A stretch of DNA of 64,000 nucleotides, taken from positions 71,655-135,654 of the forward strand of contig NMRB01000854.1 in the NCBI GenBank assembly GCA_002633025.1, written 5' to 3'. Made by a program: the position numbers and the translations under genes. Below the pieces are notes generated by a model. That model was given only the letters and a program-made list of their open reading frames with translations, did no database searches and had not been told where the DNA came from. Shown piece by piece: positions 24,086 to 35,684 of the stretch. Numbering within the stretch: position 1 is the stretch's first letter; the number at the start of each line of letters is the position of its first letter. The DNA is from Notospermus geniculatus (lineage: Eukaryota; Nemertea; Pilidiophora; Heteronemertea; Lineidae).

Positions 24086-26560
24086 ATATATCCCGATTTG
24101 GTTGACGGTAAAATCGGTAAAGAGCCAATTTCTAATGTGTTCGCCAATAAATACGAAAATCTGTACTCAAGCGTATCGTATAATCAAGCTGAAACGGACG
24201 AGCTGTGAGGGGATATTGAAGTCATGATTGACAATCCAAGGTGTCATTTACATTGTGGTGGCACTGACCACAAAATCTCACCAAATGATGTACGGGTTGC
24301 AGTTTCCAAACTTAATAAAGGGAAGCATGAAGGGAATTACAGTATGTACACTGATCATTTTATAAATGGCACGGATGAATTATTTGTGGCGATTGCTAAG
24401 TTGTTTAATGCTATGTTGACACATGGGTATGTACCTCAAGGCTTTACAGAATCAGTAGTTTTCCCGATTCTAAAAAACAAACGAAAGTCTTTGAATGACT
24501 TAGAAAACTATCGTGGAATCACTTTAAGTAGCATTCTCGGTAAGATCCTTGACCATGTTTTACTCGTCAAGAATATGAAAGTGTTTTCTACAAGTGAATT
24601 GCAGTTTGGTTTTAAAAGCAAATCATCTACCACCCAATGTACATTTGTTCTTAATGAAACTGTCCAATATTACAGGAATAGGCAAACTTGAGTTTATGCA
24701 ATGTTATTAGACGCCAGTAAAGCGCTTGATAGGGTCCATTATATTAAATTATTTAGGTTGTTACTCAAAAAAGGCTGTTGCCCTATAACAGCAAGGTTCT
24801 TGGCTATTATGTTCACCGCTCAAAATGTCAGCGTTTCATGGAATGGATGTAAAAGTAGATCTTTCAGAGTTAAAAATGGTATAAAACAAGGCGGTGTACT
24901 GTCACCTATATTATTTTGTGTATACGTTGATGAATTGTTGGGTCGACTAAGTGATTCGGGATTCGGATGTTATATAGGAAATGTGTTTATGGGGGCTTTG
25001 GCCTACGCCGATGACATTGTGTAGCTTTCGCTATCCCGTTCCGAGATCCGGTCCGCCGAGAACGATACTCGATCTCGTACCCGTTCTCGGAAACAGGAAA
25101 GTTCGTTTTCGCAATCCCGAACCGAGATATGACGTCAGTGACGTCGTCGACGTACAGTAGAACGCATGGCGCTGGCCTCGCCAACAGTGACGTGACGCTG
25201 CCCTTGTTGAGCATGTTGAGTGCATTTGGCTTGGAAACGTTGTTCCCAATCATGCCAATCAACTGCAAAAATTTACATTGCGATGCACGCACTGCTGACC
25301 GTTCTACCCCAAATCAAATGATCACCACGAGCCATACACTTTTTTTTACACGTATCCAAACGAAAAGTAGGCCTAGTACCTGAATGGTGTCCCAAACATT
25401 GGCCATTTTTGCTGTGAAGTGGGCGTCTCTCGATCTCGGAAACCCCACCGAGAACCAAACGCTGAACGCCGGAGATCTGATCGAGAACGGGAAAACACTA
25501 CCCAAGCAATGATGACGTCATACACAAAAATTGACCTGATTCCCGTTCTCGATTTCGGAATCGGGATAGCGAAACCTCACTATTATCTCCCACACGTCAA
25601 GGTCTAAGAAAACTGCTCGCAATATGCGATAATTATTCCAGAGAATATTTTGTTAGTTTTAATCAGAGTAAGAGTCAACTGGTATACTTCGGCGATGCAG
25701 ACCTGCTGCATCTCCCATTTGTTTGGAACGGGCACGCCATAAATGTCTCAGCTACCGCTATACACCTTGGGCACACAATTGGTGAAAATATACAGGATAA
25801 CGTTGTTGATGACGCAAAAAAATGTACTTTATGCTAAGACAAATGTATTGATGTCATTATTCGGTCATTGTGATATGGATATTAAATGTATTGATGTCAT
25901 TATTCGGTCATTGTGATATGGATATTAAGTATAAACTGTTCAAATCCTTTGCTATGGCACTGTACGGGAGCCCGTTGTGGGATTTCACAAACAGATCTCA
26001 GGGTAAATTTAATGTAGCATGGCGTAAGTGTGTAAGGAAGATATACCGTCTACCATCCATGACGAGGTCACATTTGTTACCCGTCATCTGTGGCGACTTA
26101 GATCCCGAACTTCAAATCTTGAACAGGTTTATTGAGTTCTTCAAATCGGCTATGTCAAGTACCAACTCTATAGTTCGTCTGTGTGCGTCCTTGTCACTGA
26201 ACGGAAGTAGATCGAGTGTTGCCAAGAATATCAATATGGTTTGTTTCATGTCAAATGTTCACAAGTCTAATTTTACTGAAGTAAAACTTCCTCGACCGCA
26301 GTATGACCAACAGTTATTAGATCTGGCAGGTGTTATAAGAAATCTGATTTGGTGTCGTGATAACAGAGATTACTCTTTCTTTGTACGTAGGGAGATCGAC
26401 ATTTTTTTGAATGGCTTTTGCATTGAAAGATGAGCTGTGTCCACCACTGAGGGGGTAGAAGTGTCTGTGCCTTATTTGTTACACGCACCAGCACCAGCAC
26501 ACAACACCTTTTTAAAAGTGTACATTTTCAGTACGAATAAAGATATATATATATATATAG
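24086..26560 (+). pseudogene. 5'-truncated non-LTR retrotransposon (LINE), dead copy
   Basis: Reverse transcriptase pieces run through 24100-24214, 24224-24691, 24701-25024, 25590-25840 and 25870-26433. Visible motifs are LENYRGITLSSILGKILDHV, NGIKQGGVLSPILF and YADDIV, as in CR1/L2/Jockey-like LINEs. The C-terminal part ends with a Cys/Arg-rich region typical of the thumb. Stops at 24211 and 24692, a 41-bp tandem duplication at 25849-25925 and a 550-bp DNA element after YADDIV inactivate it. The endonuclease is absent. The 3' end is a TA microsatellite tail, and sequence on both sides continues the same older repeat, which fixes the insertion limits. Confidence 0.85.
25024..25576. mobile_element. 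DNA element inserted in the LINE
   Basis: GCTTTCGCTATCCCG and, reversed, GGTTTCGCTATCCCG bound about 553 bases that separate YADDIV from the LLSPT continuation. The interior has CGAGAACGG-type repeats and TGACGTCA octamers. The duplication is not clear. Confidence 0.75.
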
Positions 26561-27680
26561 TAGCAAATTTTCCTGGCTATGAATGGTATCAGCTTTGAAA
26601 AATTCCGCTGAAAGCCGCGTTTGACAGAGAATTTTGTAGAGTCGTGTCTTTTGCTACTTTTTTATTTGCATTATTTCATTCAAAATTTTATATCACTGTG
26701 TTCGAGCCTTTCATAATATATCCTATAATTTCCACTATTCTGTGTCCTATAGTCCGTGACGTAAAATTATCGCCGAAGTTTACATGTTTGGCCGAAATTT
26801 CAGAGGGCCTTGTTGTGAACTCAAGTGATTTCCTCTTCCGTTGTCATTTAACTGACAATATTCCATACATATCTATAATCCTGAATAAATATTTCATCGA
26901 AATACCACAAAATAATACTCAAGTAATCAGGATAAATGCGTAGACGCAGCCGCCGAAAAATGCGAACGCAATTTCAATGTTTACACTTTTGACTCGGGCC
27001 GCCATGAGCTGACGCCGTCAGCGGATATTTGGAAGACGATTTTATAAAAATAAATGTGTGAGCAATATAACCACCTAAAACACTTTCCTATCACGAAAGG
27101 AAAATATTTTTGGGGCTTGTGTTTGTCGCGCGACATTGCCGAATTTTGACATATTTTCCGTCGTCAAGGATACATCCGCCATGTTGACCTCAATTTGGCC
27201 GTCACGGCCGACGATCGATAATCCCGGGTTTCCCCGTTCAAACTGCACTTTCTCACCTGCGATGGCCTAAACGGCCTACATTTCTTCGTGAAATAAATTG
27301 CTGAAATGTTTTGACACATGACTTTTGGCATCAATAGGACAAAAAACGAAAATTCTTCAAGTACAATGCACATTTCCTGGAGATGACGGATCCAGCGATA
27401 ATTTATGGTGACGCACTATAGAAATGTGATTTTGGAGCACTTTTATCAAAATTATGTTGCCCATGCTTGCAACGCCTCTGGCAGAGTCCCTTGAACCCAC
27501 TGGTCATGCTGGTAGATAATGCAACGGTCCATGGACCATGTGCTCACCTGGGTGAATGTACCAGAAGAACAAATGACAAAAATGTTAAATAGAAATGTTC
27601 CCGGGCAAACCTTGAGTTCCAGGTGCAGAGGGGACAAAGACAGCTGATCACACAAAGTCTGAAGATATTATGTCAATTAG
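26561..27680. other. Older repeat, then unassigned sequence
   Basis: 26562-26710 continues the older repeat shared, inverted, with 32310-32462. The remainder has no recognised gene. Confidence 0.45.
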
Positions 27681-28129
27681 CCATGAAACGTGCCACCAAA
27701 TGACAACATTATGAACTTTGACCTCTGTGGCCTTGAAAAGTAGGTCAAATCAAAAACCCGTTACATCATGTCATGTAACCTCACTAGATGCACCGATGAT
27801 GAAAACTTGGGGACGATCAAAACGTCCGTTTAGGAATTATTGGAATTTGAGGTTTCGTTTTTGCCACCTGGTGACCCAACTAAGAATCAAATCGGACCGA
27901 AACTTGGTGTCGTAGGTCAACTGAAATAGGGCTGTATATGTACCAAGTTTCAGGTCAACAGCCCTAGCAGTTACGAAACATGCCACCAAACGGCAAAATA
28001 TCGAACTTCGACCTATGTGACCTTGAAGAGTAGGTCAAATCACAAACCCATTAAGTGTCATGTATCCTCATTAGATACACCTATGATAAAAATTTGGAGA
28101 TGATGCAGTCGTTAGTTCAGGAGTTACTG

Positions 28130-28928
28130 TAGTCTCGGGCGCCCAGACCCCTGTATAATGCACATCATATATAGTCCATTCCAGATACCTAAGGTAAATC
28201 GCACTTGGCTAACCTTGTCAGTTGTGGTTAGTTTATTACTAACAGCTTGTCCACAAACACAGCCAATAGGCAAGGTGACATGCATTATTCTCTATACCAT
28301 TTGACTCGCCTGTTAAAGTATTGTGCAATAGCTCGTCAAAATAGTGAACAGGGTCGTGTAACATTGCAGAGTTAGTACCATTTGCCTTAGGTATCTGGAA
28401 CGGACTATACGAGGGTCTCGGACAGAGCGACGATTCCGTTGTGACGGTGATTTTATTTCAACACCCGTCGCTGATTGGCTAATCAGGGACAGAGCTAGTC
28501 ATTCATTCTCATCCGCCGATTCCTCCCATTTGAAAATGAAAATCCGGCTGCTGATTGGGCAAGAGAAGTGATCATGTGACCTCATCATGGCGACGACCAT
28601 AAAATGTCAGTTGGGATTTTAGACGACGTCTTCCACACGGATACACAATTCCTGCTCAGTTTTCAGCCTGAAATTCAACTCCAGTAAGTTGATGCTATCC
28701 AGTACGCTCTTTCAGATCACTTCAGCAATCGATTCATTGCCAGATTCAGACATTTTGGAAGGTTGCGAGGTGAAATATAATCCATTAATGGAAGCAACCA
28801 TCTTATGTCACGTGACCTTCTACAGCATTACCCACAATGCACTGTATTACAGTGGAAATGTCGGTCTGGCCCAGACGTTCATATCACGTAGTTTGCGGAG
28901 TGATTGAACGGCTGGGTGTCCGAGACTA
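28130..28928. mobile_element. DNA element with 9-bp target duplication
   Basis: Ends TAGTCTCGGGCGCCCAG and, reversed, TAGTCTCGGACACCCAG are flanked by a perfect GAGTTACTG duplication (28121-28129, 28929-28937). Its ends differ from the family at 5488/12207/14918. MULE-like assignment is inference from the duplication length. Confidence 0.8.
28172..28407. mobile_element. TA-flanked MITE nested in the above
   Basis: TAGTCCATTCCAGATACCTA and its near-complement bound 236 bases, flanked by TA. It lies just inside the left end of the 9-bp-duplication element. Confidence 0.75.
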
Positions 28929-29420
28929 GAGTTACTGCACATGTGTTTCGGGTTTTGGCCACCTGGTGGCCAAGCCAAGAATCGAATCGGACCGAAGCTT
29001 GGTGCCTTAGGTCATATGACTTAGGGGTATGCATGTACCAAGTTTCAGGTCAGTAGCTACAACGGTTACAATATGTGCCACCAAAAGGCAAAATTCTTAA
29101 CTTTGACATCTGTGACCCTGAAAAGTAGGTCAAATCAAAAACCCGTTACATACGTTATGTATCCTCATTGGGTACAAAAAAAAATTGGAGACGATCCAGT
29201 CGTTAGTTCTGGAGTTATTGCACTTTTTGTGTTTTTGGTTTTAGCCACCTGGTGGCCAAGCCAAGAATCGAATTGAACCGAAACTTGGTGTCATAGGTCA
29301 TATGACCTAGGGGTATATACGTACCAAGTTTTAGATCAATAGCCCCAGCGGTTACGAAACGTGCCTGCTAACAGACGACGGACGCTGCACCATCGTAATA
29401 GCTCACCCCGGTGAGCTAAA

Positions 29421-30075
29421 ATCAATGGCCATTGAATAGTCTACGTGATTGACAGGGTGTCTCGGCGTTGGCCCTTTTGTACTTCTATCTTTAGTTTTAC
29501 AATAAATGTATTACAACAACAACAACAGCGTGCCAACAGGTTGTCATGGTCAACTACCATGAATCCAATGAATTGACGCAGCCTGTTATGAAAATTGACT
29601 CTGCAAGACCTTCATCCAAGACTGGGTTTTCTTCACTCATTTGGAACGAGAAATGACAACACTTAGCTTTCATTCACAGGCGCGGATCCGGGGGGGGGGG
29701 CGCCCGGCCCGTGCCCCCCCCCTATTGCCGGCANCCCCCCCCTATTGCCGGCAGACCAGTGAAACACATGCGCTATGTCGTATCTAACCTTGTTTGAATC
29801 TGCATGGGTTTAATTAGAGGTCGGCGACCGGCGAAATTCGACTATTTCGGCCGTGATCGACGGCTACTTCAGCTAAGGTTGAGAAAAACTTCTGCTCAAA
29901 CATTCTCAAAATGCCCAAATCCCTTTCCAAGTCACTTGTCTTTTATCAACTGACGTCAAAACATACGATTCACAACATGTTATGCCTCTAGAGTTCTTAA
30001 TTCACGCGTTCCGCCATGTCCCGCGTCTGGTTTGACCACCCGGCTTCCGAATTAGGTAGTGTTGGCGCCATAACC
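29421..30075. other. No gene; low-complexity G/C runs
   Basis: 29687-29750 has G and C homopolymers with an N, probably with poor base accuracy. No coding signal was found. Confidence 0.4.
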
Positions 30076-30078
30076 AAT

Positions 30079-30676
30079 AGCCGCGATTACACTGCCAAAA
30101 ATCAAGTGAACTCGGGCCGGACCGAGTTCGGTTCGGCAAAAAAGTGGCAGTGTAAGGGCTGGTTCATACTCCATCCGTTTTTTACGGCGACTATGGTGAA
30201 TTTCAATGCGTGTGCACATTCACGCCTTGGAAACCTGTGATCAGTTTCATGCGCTTGCCGTTCCGCGAGCAAGTGTTAACCAGCCCTAAACCTGCCAACC
30301 GTACCCGGTCCGGACCAGAAGTGAACCGTACCGAGACCCCCAGAAGGTGGTGGTCTCGGTCCGGACCGAGTACGGTACCCCGACCAAATGTGCAGTGTAA
30401 ACGTGACGCACGGCGAACTGGATCGAGTCCACTTTCCTGAGACGATATTGAGCATGCGCGCAGTTCGTCCTTGCATCACTTGGGTTCACTCGCGTGAATA
30501 CTCGACGTGCATTCCTCACATGATTCTTACCTCCACTCAATGGAGAGCGACGCTTTAGATCGGCTGCGCGGTGACTCACCGCTGCAGTCTAAACGGTACA
30601 ATTGAAGTGGACCTGGTCGGGTCCGAGTTCGGTTCACTTCTACTGGACCGAAATGTTTGGCAGTGTAAACGCGGCT
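30079..30676. mobile_element. Inverted-repeat MITE with nested MITE
   Basis: Ends AGCCGCGATTACACTGCCAA and, reversed, AGCCGCGTTTACACTGCCAA are flanked by AAT. The subterminal GGACCGAGTTCGGTTC blocks recur inverted within. Confidence 0.75.
30156..30286. mobile_element. PIF/Harbinger-type MITE, TAA duplication
   Basis: GGGCTGGTTCATAC and its near-complement GTGTTAACCAGCCC are flanked by TAA at 30153-30155 and 30287-30289. The 131-bp element is nested in the previous one. Confidence 0.8.
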
Positions 30677-30853
30677 AATGACGACGTAAGCGCATGCTGC
30701 TCAGAAACAATATGGCAGCCAAGTGTAGCTTCAACTGACAAGCGTCCGGTTTTGCTGCCACTCAGGCAGCCAGTAGCCGCAAGCGCCCACGAGCCGGTAA
30801 GAGGTCTCTAAATTAACCCCAAGATATATCAAATCAAATTCATTTTCGTCAAC

Positions 30854-32148
30854 CACTGGGCGAAAAAAGCCCTGTCCGGATCAGTGTGACACCCCAATCC
30901 GCACCCGTGTCTGCACCCCAATACGCATCTGAGTGATACCTCTACCCTGATCCGGGTGGGTAGGTCTTTCCGCACCGTGTTGGCCTGCTGCCCTGCGTAT
31001 AACGCCTCGTCTTGCCAATTGGTCAATTATCCCGTCTTGGGTGAGGCCTAATCTGGATTATGACAGCTCACAATGGCATATTTGCGCAGTCTTAAATCAG
31101 TGAAACCTAATTAAACATGGATTATGACACCTACATTTACCGAGTGTGTTACATGTACTTGTATGTGTACAAGTGGCGTTTCTGAATTATGAACCCATCT
31201 CCTCCGAATGCTATAAAGATTCTTGAATTAANTCTGCACTAATCCTTCACCATTCAGTGTATCACCAGGCTACTCACACTTCATACTCTGTCACAGAGGT
31301 GAGCACAATGGCCCTGGCCATTTCATTTGTCGCTAGTGACTTGAAATTTTCCTGATGATATTTCCTTCGACTTAAAAGCACAGACCTATGGGATTAGGAT
31401 TGTTTTCAAAGGCCTTATTTGGAAGAACTAAGTGTCCTGAGCATTTTGCCAGCAACCAAATGTAAATCGGTTGAGGAATAACGAAAATATGTTTGTTTCA
31501 AATTAATTTGTTGAAACTGAGAAATCGACCATTTTGTTCGTGCTTTGCAATGCACCAACCATTTAAAGTAAAACGTTTGATCGCTAAATATTCAATCAAA
31601 ACATGCAATTAATAAATTTGGGTTGTATTTTCTGAAAGAGGTGTTATACCTGATTGCTTGGAAGAAATATTGAAAAATTGGTCATTTTTGCCATGTAACA
31701 CATTTTTACCCCAGTTTGTGACATGCGACCATATGCGTAAGATGCGTGTATTTTAATGTCCTTATCTGCTCAGTGTGGTTATTTTAAATTCACCCATGAA
31801 GACATTTACATTTACATGTATACACACACTTCATAGTCAATCTAGAGGTTGAATGGTAGAAGGAATATTTACACTCTCTGTGAGCTTTAGCCATATTCAC
31901 CTATTCGAGACTATGCAAACATACCATTGTCTCAGGTGTCATAATCCAGTTTAGGCCTCACCCAAGACGGGATAATTGACCAATTGGCAAGACGAGGCGT
32001 TACACACAGGGCAGCAGGCCAACACGGTGCGGAAAGACCTACCCACCCGGATCAGGGTAGAGGTATCACTCAGATGCGTATTGGGGTGTAGACACGGGCG
32101 CGGATTGGGGTGTCACACTGATCCGGACAGGGCTTTTTTCGCCCAGTG
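30854..32148. mobile_element. CACTA (EnSpm)-like non-autonomous element
   Basis: Ends CACTGGGCGAAAAAAGCCCT pair for about 220 bases. Outer flanks are a 3-bp AAC duplication (30851-30853, 32149-32151). CACTG termini with a 3-bp duplication fit the CACTA group. No transposase was found in the 850-bp interior. Confidence 0.8.
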
Positions 32149-32746
32149 AACGCGCTGTGCTGCTAGTGAATTTCACCACCAAAACTCATAATAGTGCAGA
32201 GGCCTTTTACAAAGGTGATGCACGCGTGGGCAAAAATATTTTGTAACAGTGCCCCCAAATGACATTTCTACACAGAATAGTTGAAATTATAAGATATGTT
32301 ATGGAATGCCTCGACGAGTAGAACACAGTGATATAAAAATTTTGAATGAAATCATGCACATAAAAAAGTAGCAAAACATGCCTTTACAAAATTTCTTCTG
32401 TTAAATGCGGCTTTGAGCGGAATTTTTCGACGCTGATACAATTAGATAGCCAGGAAAATTTTCTCCTATGTTGGGACCAACTTTCTGTACCCCGTTGGTT
32501 TGGAGATTTTCAAGAAAAACTGCTATCCATTTATTTTTGGCCATGAGTGTACATGTAATGAAAACGACGATAATAGGTCGCTCATTTTCGTTATAATTCA
32601 TCAAATGTTTTCAAAGTGTTGCTTGGCTTCTTCGAGACTTCCCCATTATAGTTTCGTTTAAGGATCCGCGTGGGGTTGACAAAAAGGACGAGGGTCTCTG
32701 GGAATTTCCCGACATCAAATAATTCAAAAGACAGGAAAATACAAGT
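32149..32746. other. Older repeat plus GPCR 5' flank
   Basis: 32305-32600 is the inverted copy of the repeat that surrounds the LINE. About 100 bases of unique sequence precede the GPCR start; no TATA box is convincing. Confidence 0.45.
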
Positions 32747-33886
32747 ATGAACATTTACAAATTGACGACGAGCAATACCAATGGTAATCTGCAGCTAACG
32801 AAGGCAGGAGTAGAGCCAAGGGTGACTGGAACTGCTACCGTAACTCGGGACGAATATCCTAATCTATTCTGGGAATGGCGACTTCAGTTAGTCCTCTGGA
32901 TATGGGTACCTCCGTTTTTATTAATGTTTGGGACAGTGTTGAATGTTTTAACAATACTCGTCTTAGTGATACGGAAGTTTGGGAAAGCATCCACGAGGAT
33001 TTTACTAACTACAATGGCTTCAGTAGACACTGCCGTACTTTTGACTGGACTCCTTCGTCAATGGATCTTATATTCGTTTAACATCGACATAAGTCATCTA
33101 TCCTACATTTCCTGCCCACTTCATGTCTTTTTCACGTATTTCTTTCTCCATTTCGCCAGTTGGAACGTCGCATTTTTGACAGTAGAAAGATCAATATCTG
33201 TATCTTTTCCTCTAAAGGCAAGAGCCATATGTACAAAGAGATCGACTTTTGCATGTCTGACCGTTCTATCTATATTTCTGTTTGTCCTAAATTCCCCAAA
33301 TATTTATTTCTATCGCTTATATCACAGAGGAAATGATGCACTGTCCTGCGAATGGAAGGTAGAGTACATAGGGGGGATGGTGTGGTTTTATATTCACCTG
33401 TTGGTCCATTCAGGGCTGCCATTTCTCATCATTGCTCTCTGTAATTGCTCCATACTATACAAGGTTGTGAGGGGACAGGTAAAACGTAAAAAACTGCAGG
33501 ATCCTGAAGGGCGATCATATGGTCGGTCATCTCAGATGACCAGTATGACGTACATGTTGACCACTGTCAGTGTTGTCTTCATCTTATTAACATTACCAAG
33601 CTGTGTCTTTTACATATATTTTGTAACCTTATCCTCCGAACTGAAAAATTGGAAACGATTTACTCAAATGCTATTATGCCATGCTGTAACAAATCTACTA
33701 GCTTACCTGAACAACAGCGTGAACTTCCTTCTCTATTGTGTAAGTGGGACTCAGTTTCGGCGCGAGGTATTCCGGATGTTCCGCGATTTAATGCACAAGA
33801 CAGAAAGCCTCAGTTTACGATCTAAGTCAAACCTTTGCTCGGACACTCGAGTGAAGTCAACGAGCTTGAGTCTGCCGAAAAACTAA
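32747..33886 (+). CDS. Rhodopsin-class G protein-coupled receptor, intronless
   Basis: The 379-residue protein has seven hydrophobic segments. TM1 has Asn66 in GTVLNV, TM2 has Asp94, and Cys123 before TM3 can pair with Cys201 in loop 2. The TM3 end reads ERS (147-149) instead of DRY. TM5 has Pro225 and TM6 has Pro284 in LLTLP without the usual Trp. TM7 ends N326-F-L-L-Y330 where NPxxY is usual. The short N-terminus lacks a signal peptide, and the Ser-rich tail suits phosphorylation. The pattern NSVNFLLYCVSG plus FRRE in helix 8 resembles FMRFamide/myosuppressin-type and orphan peptide receptors, which signal at the plasma membrane. The ligand is unknown. It is a single exon with AATAAA ten bases after the stop codon. 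Variant switch motifs suggest a lineage-expanded orphan receptor. Confidence 0.9.
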   Translation: MNIYKLTTSNTNGNLQLTKAGVEPRVTGTATVTRDEYPNLFWEWRLQLVLWIWVPPFLLMFGTVLNVLTILVLVIRKFGKASTRILLTTMASVDTAVLLTGLLRQWILYSFNIDISHLSYISCPLHVFFTYFFLHFASWNVAFLTVERSISVSFPLKARAICTKRSTFACLTVLSIFLFVLNSPNIYFYRLYHRGNDALSCEWKVEYIGGMVWFYIHLLVHSGLPFLIIALCNCSILYKVVRGQVKRKKLQDPEGRSYGRSSQMTSMTYMLTTVSVVFILLTLPSCVFYIYFVTLSSELKNWKRFTQMLLCHAVTNLLAYLNNSVNFLLYCVSGTQFRREVFRMFRDLMHKTESLSLRSKSNLCSDTRVKSTSLSLPKN

Positions 33887-33895
33887 ACATATTTC

Positions 33896-33901
33896 AATAA
33901 A
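33896..33901 (+). terminator. Polyadenylation signal AATAAA
   Basis: AATAAA lies ten bases beyond the GPCR stop codon, very close for a 3' untranslated region. Confidence 0.5.
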
Positions 33902-35684
33902 CATATTTCAACACCTCGGATATTATCTGTCATTGAGTATTCTTTAGTTCTGCCGCGTACCTGCTTATCCTTACCATTTGTTCAATATTGTTTTCAATTC
34001 AATCGGTAGCGGTTACACGGCATGGTTTTGGTGTACATGGTTGCAGTTATACGGCTGCTGGATACGATTTCCTTATAAATCATTTCCCGCAATGAACATA
34101 ATGGACTTAGTTCATTGGTCGACCATACACCATTGAACTAATGAACCGCAGTTGGGTGCATTTGGATGGAATTCCTTTTTGCGTTCGATGAAAGGGGCCT
34201 GACTTGAACATTTTCACTACCAAAAAACAAAAAGTTCGTTCCATACCCTTGGTGGTGATTTGGTCTTCGTAATTATTCTGGATAGGTCGGAATCTTAATT
34301 ATTCGAAAAAACCATCACGGGAAGGCAAGGTGATTCGTACACACACTAAGCCCTAGCGGTGAATTCGGGAACCGGTATATTCGTAAAAACATTGGGAAAC
34401 CGGCAATTTTGATTCGGCATCGGCACATCAGCGCTACTTATATGACTAATGTGTACCCCCCCCCCCGTACCTTAATGAAGGCTCCTTAATAAAAGTATAC
34501 AGTACAATGCCGATGTAGGGTAATGCGGGTTTAAGTTCCTCTCAGCGTGCTCAGTGCTATATTTGTGCAGGATACTTTTTATTTACCTGGTCTTCTTTAA
34601 TCATCTCGTAAAACCATTAGCCCTGATGAGGAAAATTACGCTTTATATTAACAGGGAATTAAGTCCCTCTGTAATATTAACACAGGCCTGCTTAACAGTT
34701 ATTCATCCAAGCAATACTGACGAATTGGTCTCTTAAAAATATTTGAGTTGGAGCTGTAAGGGACCGTTGAAATCAGCGAAATGTCACATCTCTCAAGTTC
34801 ACTCGTCTGGCTTATATACCTTCTTGATCTCTGACAGGAAGCTCATAAGGGATCCAAGCCCTGCGTTGTGATCACTCGCCTCCACATGTGCGTGGCAACT
34901 AGCTCGCGATGAACTTCTTCTTACAACCATACTTCGGGAAGCTTCTCTTTGCAGGCAGCCAGGCTCCCTCAATCGCGTTCGTGTTTGGCAATGTCTCTTG
35001 TTCCTTGAAGTTCAAGCTACGATGTTATGAATTCCTATAGGGTCCTTTCTCAAACCTACATAGTAATCTACCTTCATTGATTAAAGATACATTTTCTCGC
35101 CTGATTTCGATTCTCGAGAATGTCCCATTTCTGGGCAAGAGTGAGGAGATGTGCCGGTGCAGTGCGATTACGTTTTGGCCGCAGCCATTTGACCACGTTT
35201 TGGCAGCAGCCATTTGAGGGCGTCCAATGTCTGTACACCAGTATATGAAGTACTTACTATGACGCCGTACTGGCTACGAAAAACTGATCCCCCACAAGTC
35301 CGACATCCCACAAGCCGACGTACCACATGTCCGAAAGATACATGTACATGTATGTTTTTTGTATGAACAAAAGTTTAACCAAAAAGGCCGACCTCATCGG
35401 GAGTATCTCCAGTTCTCTGATTCGTCGATAAATGTGTTCCAATCATGCTCCAGAATTTGGGCATGGCTTGTTTTCGGGGTCACACCTCTCTGTCCCGAAT
35501 TTTATGTGCTCCGGGTTCTATACCTCCCTGTCGGAAAGGGTAACTTATAAAACCCGGAATGAAATGGCCGAAATGATCGAAATAAATGAAGTGACTTTAC
35601 ACTAAGGTGGACTATTACGATTTTTTAAGTAAACTGAGTGTTTTAAGTGTGTAGTAAATGTGCCGGTAGCGCATTTCCTTCTTG
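33902..35684. other. No gene recognised
   Basis: Contains a C run at 34458, a 27-bp direct repeat pair (ACGTTTTGGCnGCAGCCATT) at 35170-35218, and at 35540-35590 an inverted piece of the 32-bp repeat seen at 12.6-12.9 kb. Confidence 0.4.

Larger units (their letters stand above)
27681..29420. repeat. Tandem repeat, period about 290 bp, split by an insertion
   Basis: Diverged units share AAAGTAGGTCAAATCAAAAA, GTACCAAGTTTCAGGTCA and GTGCCACCAAA. Copies begin near 27681, 27970 and 29064. It ends with CTCACCCCGGTGAGCTAA. The insertion at 28130-28928 interrupts it. Confidence 0.8.
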
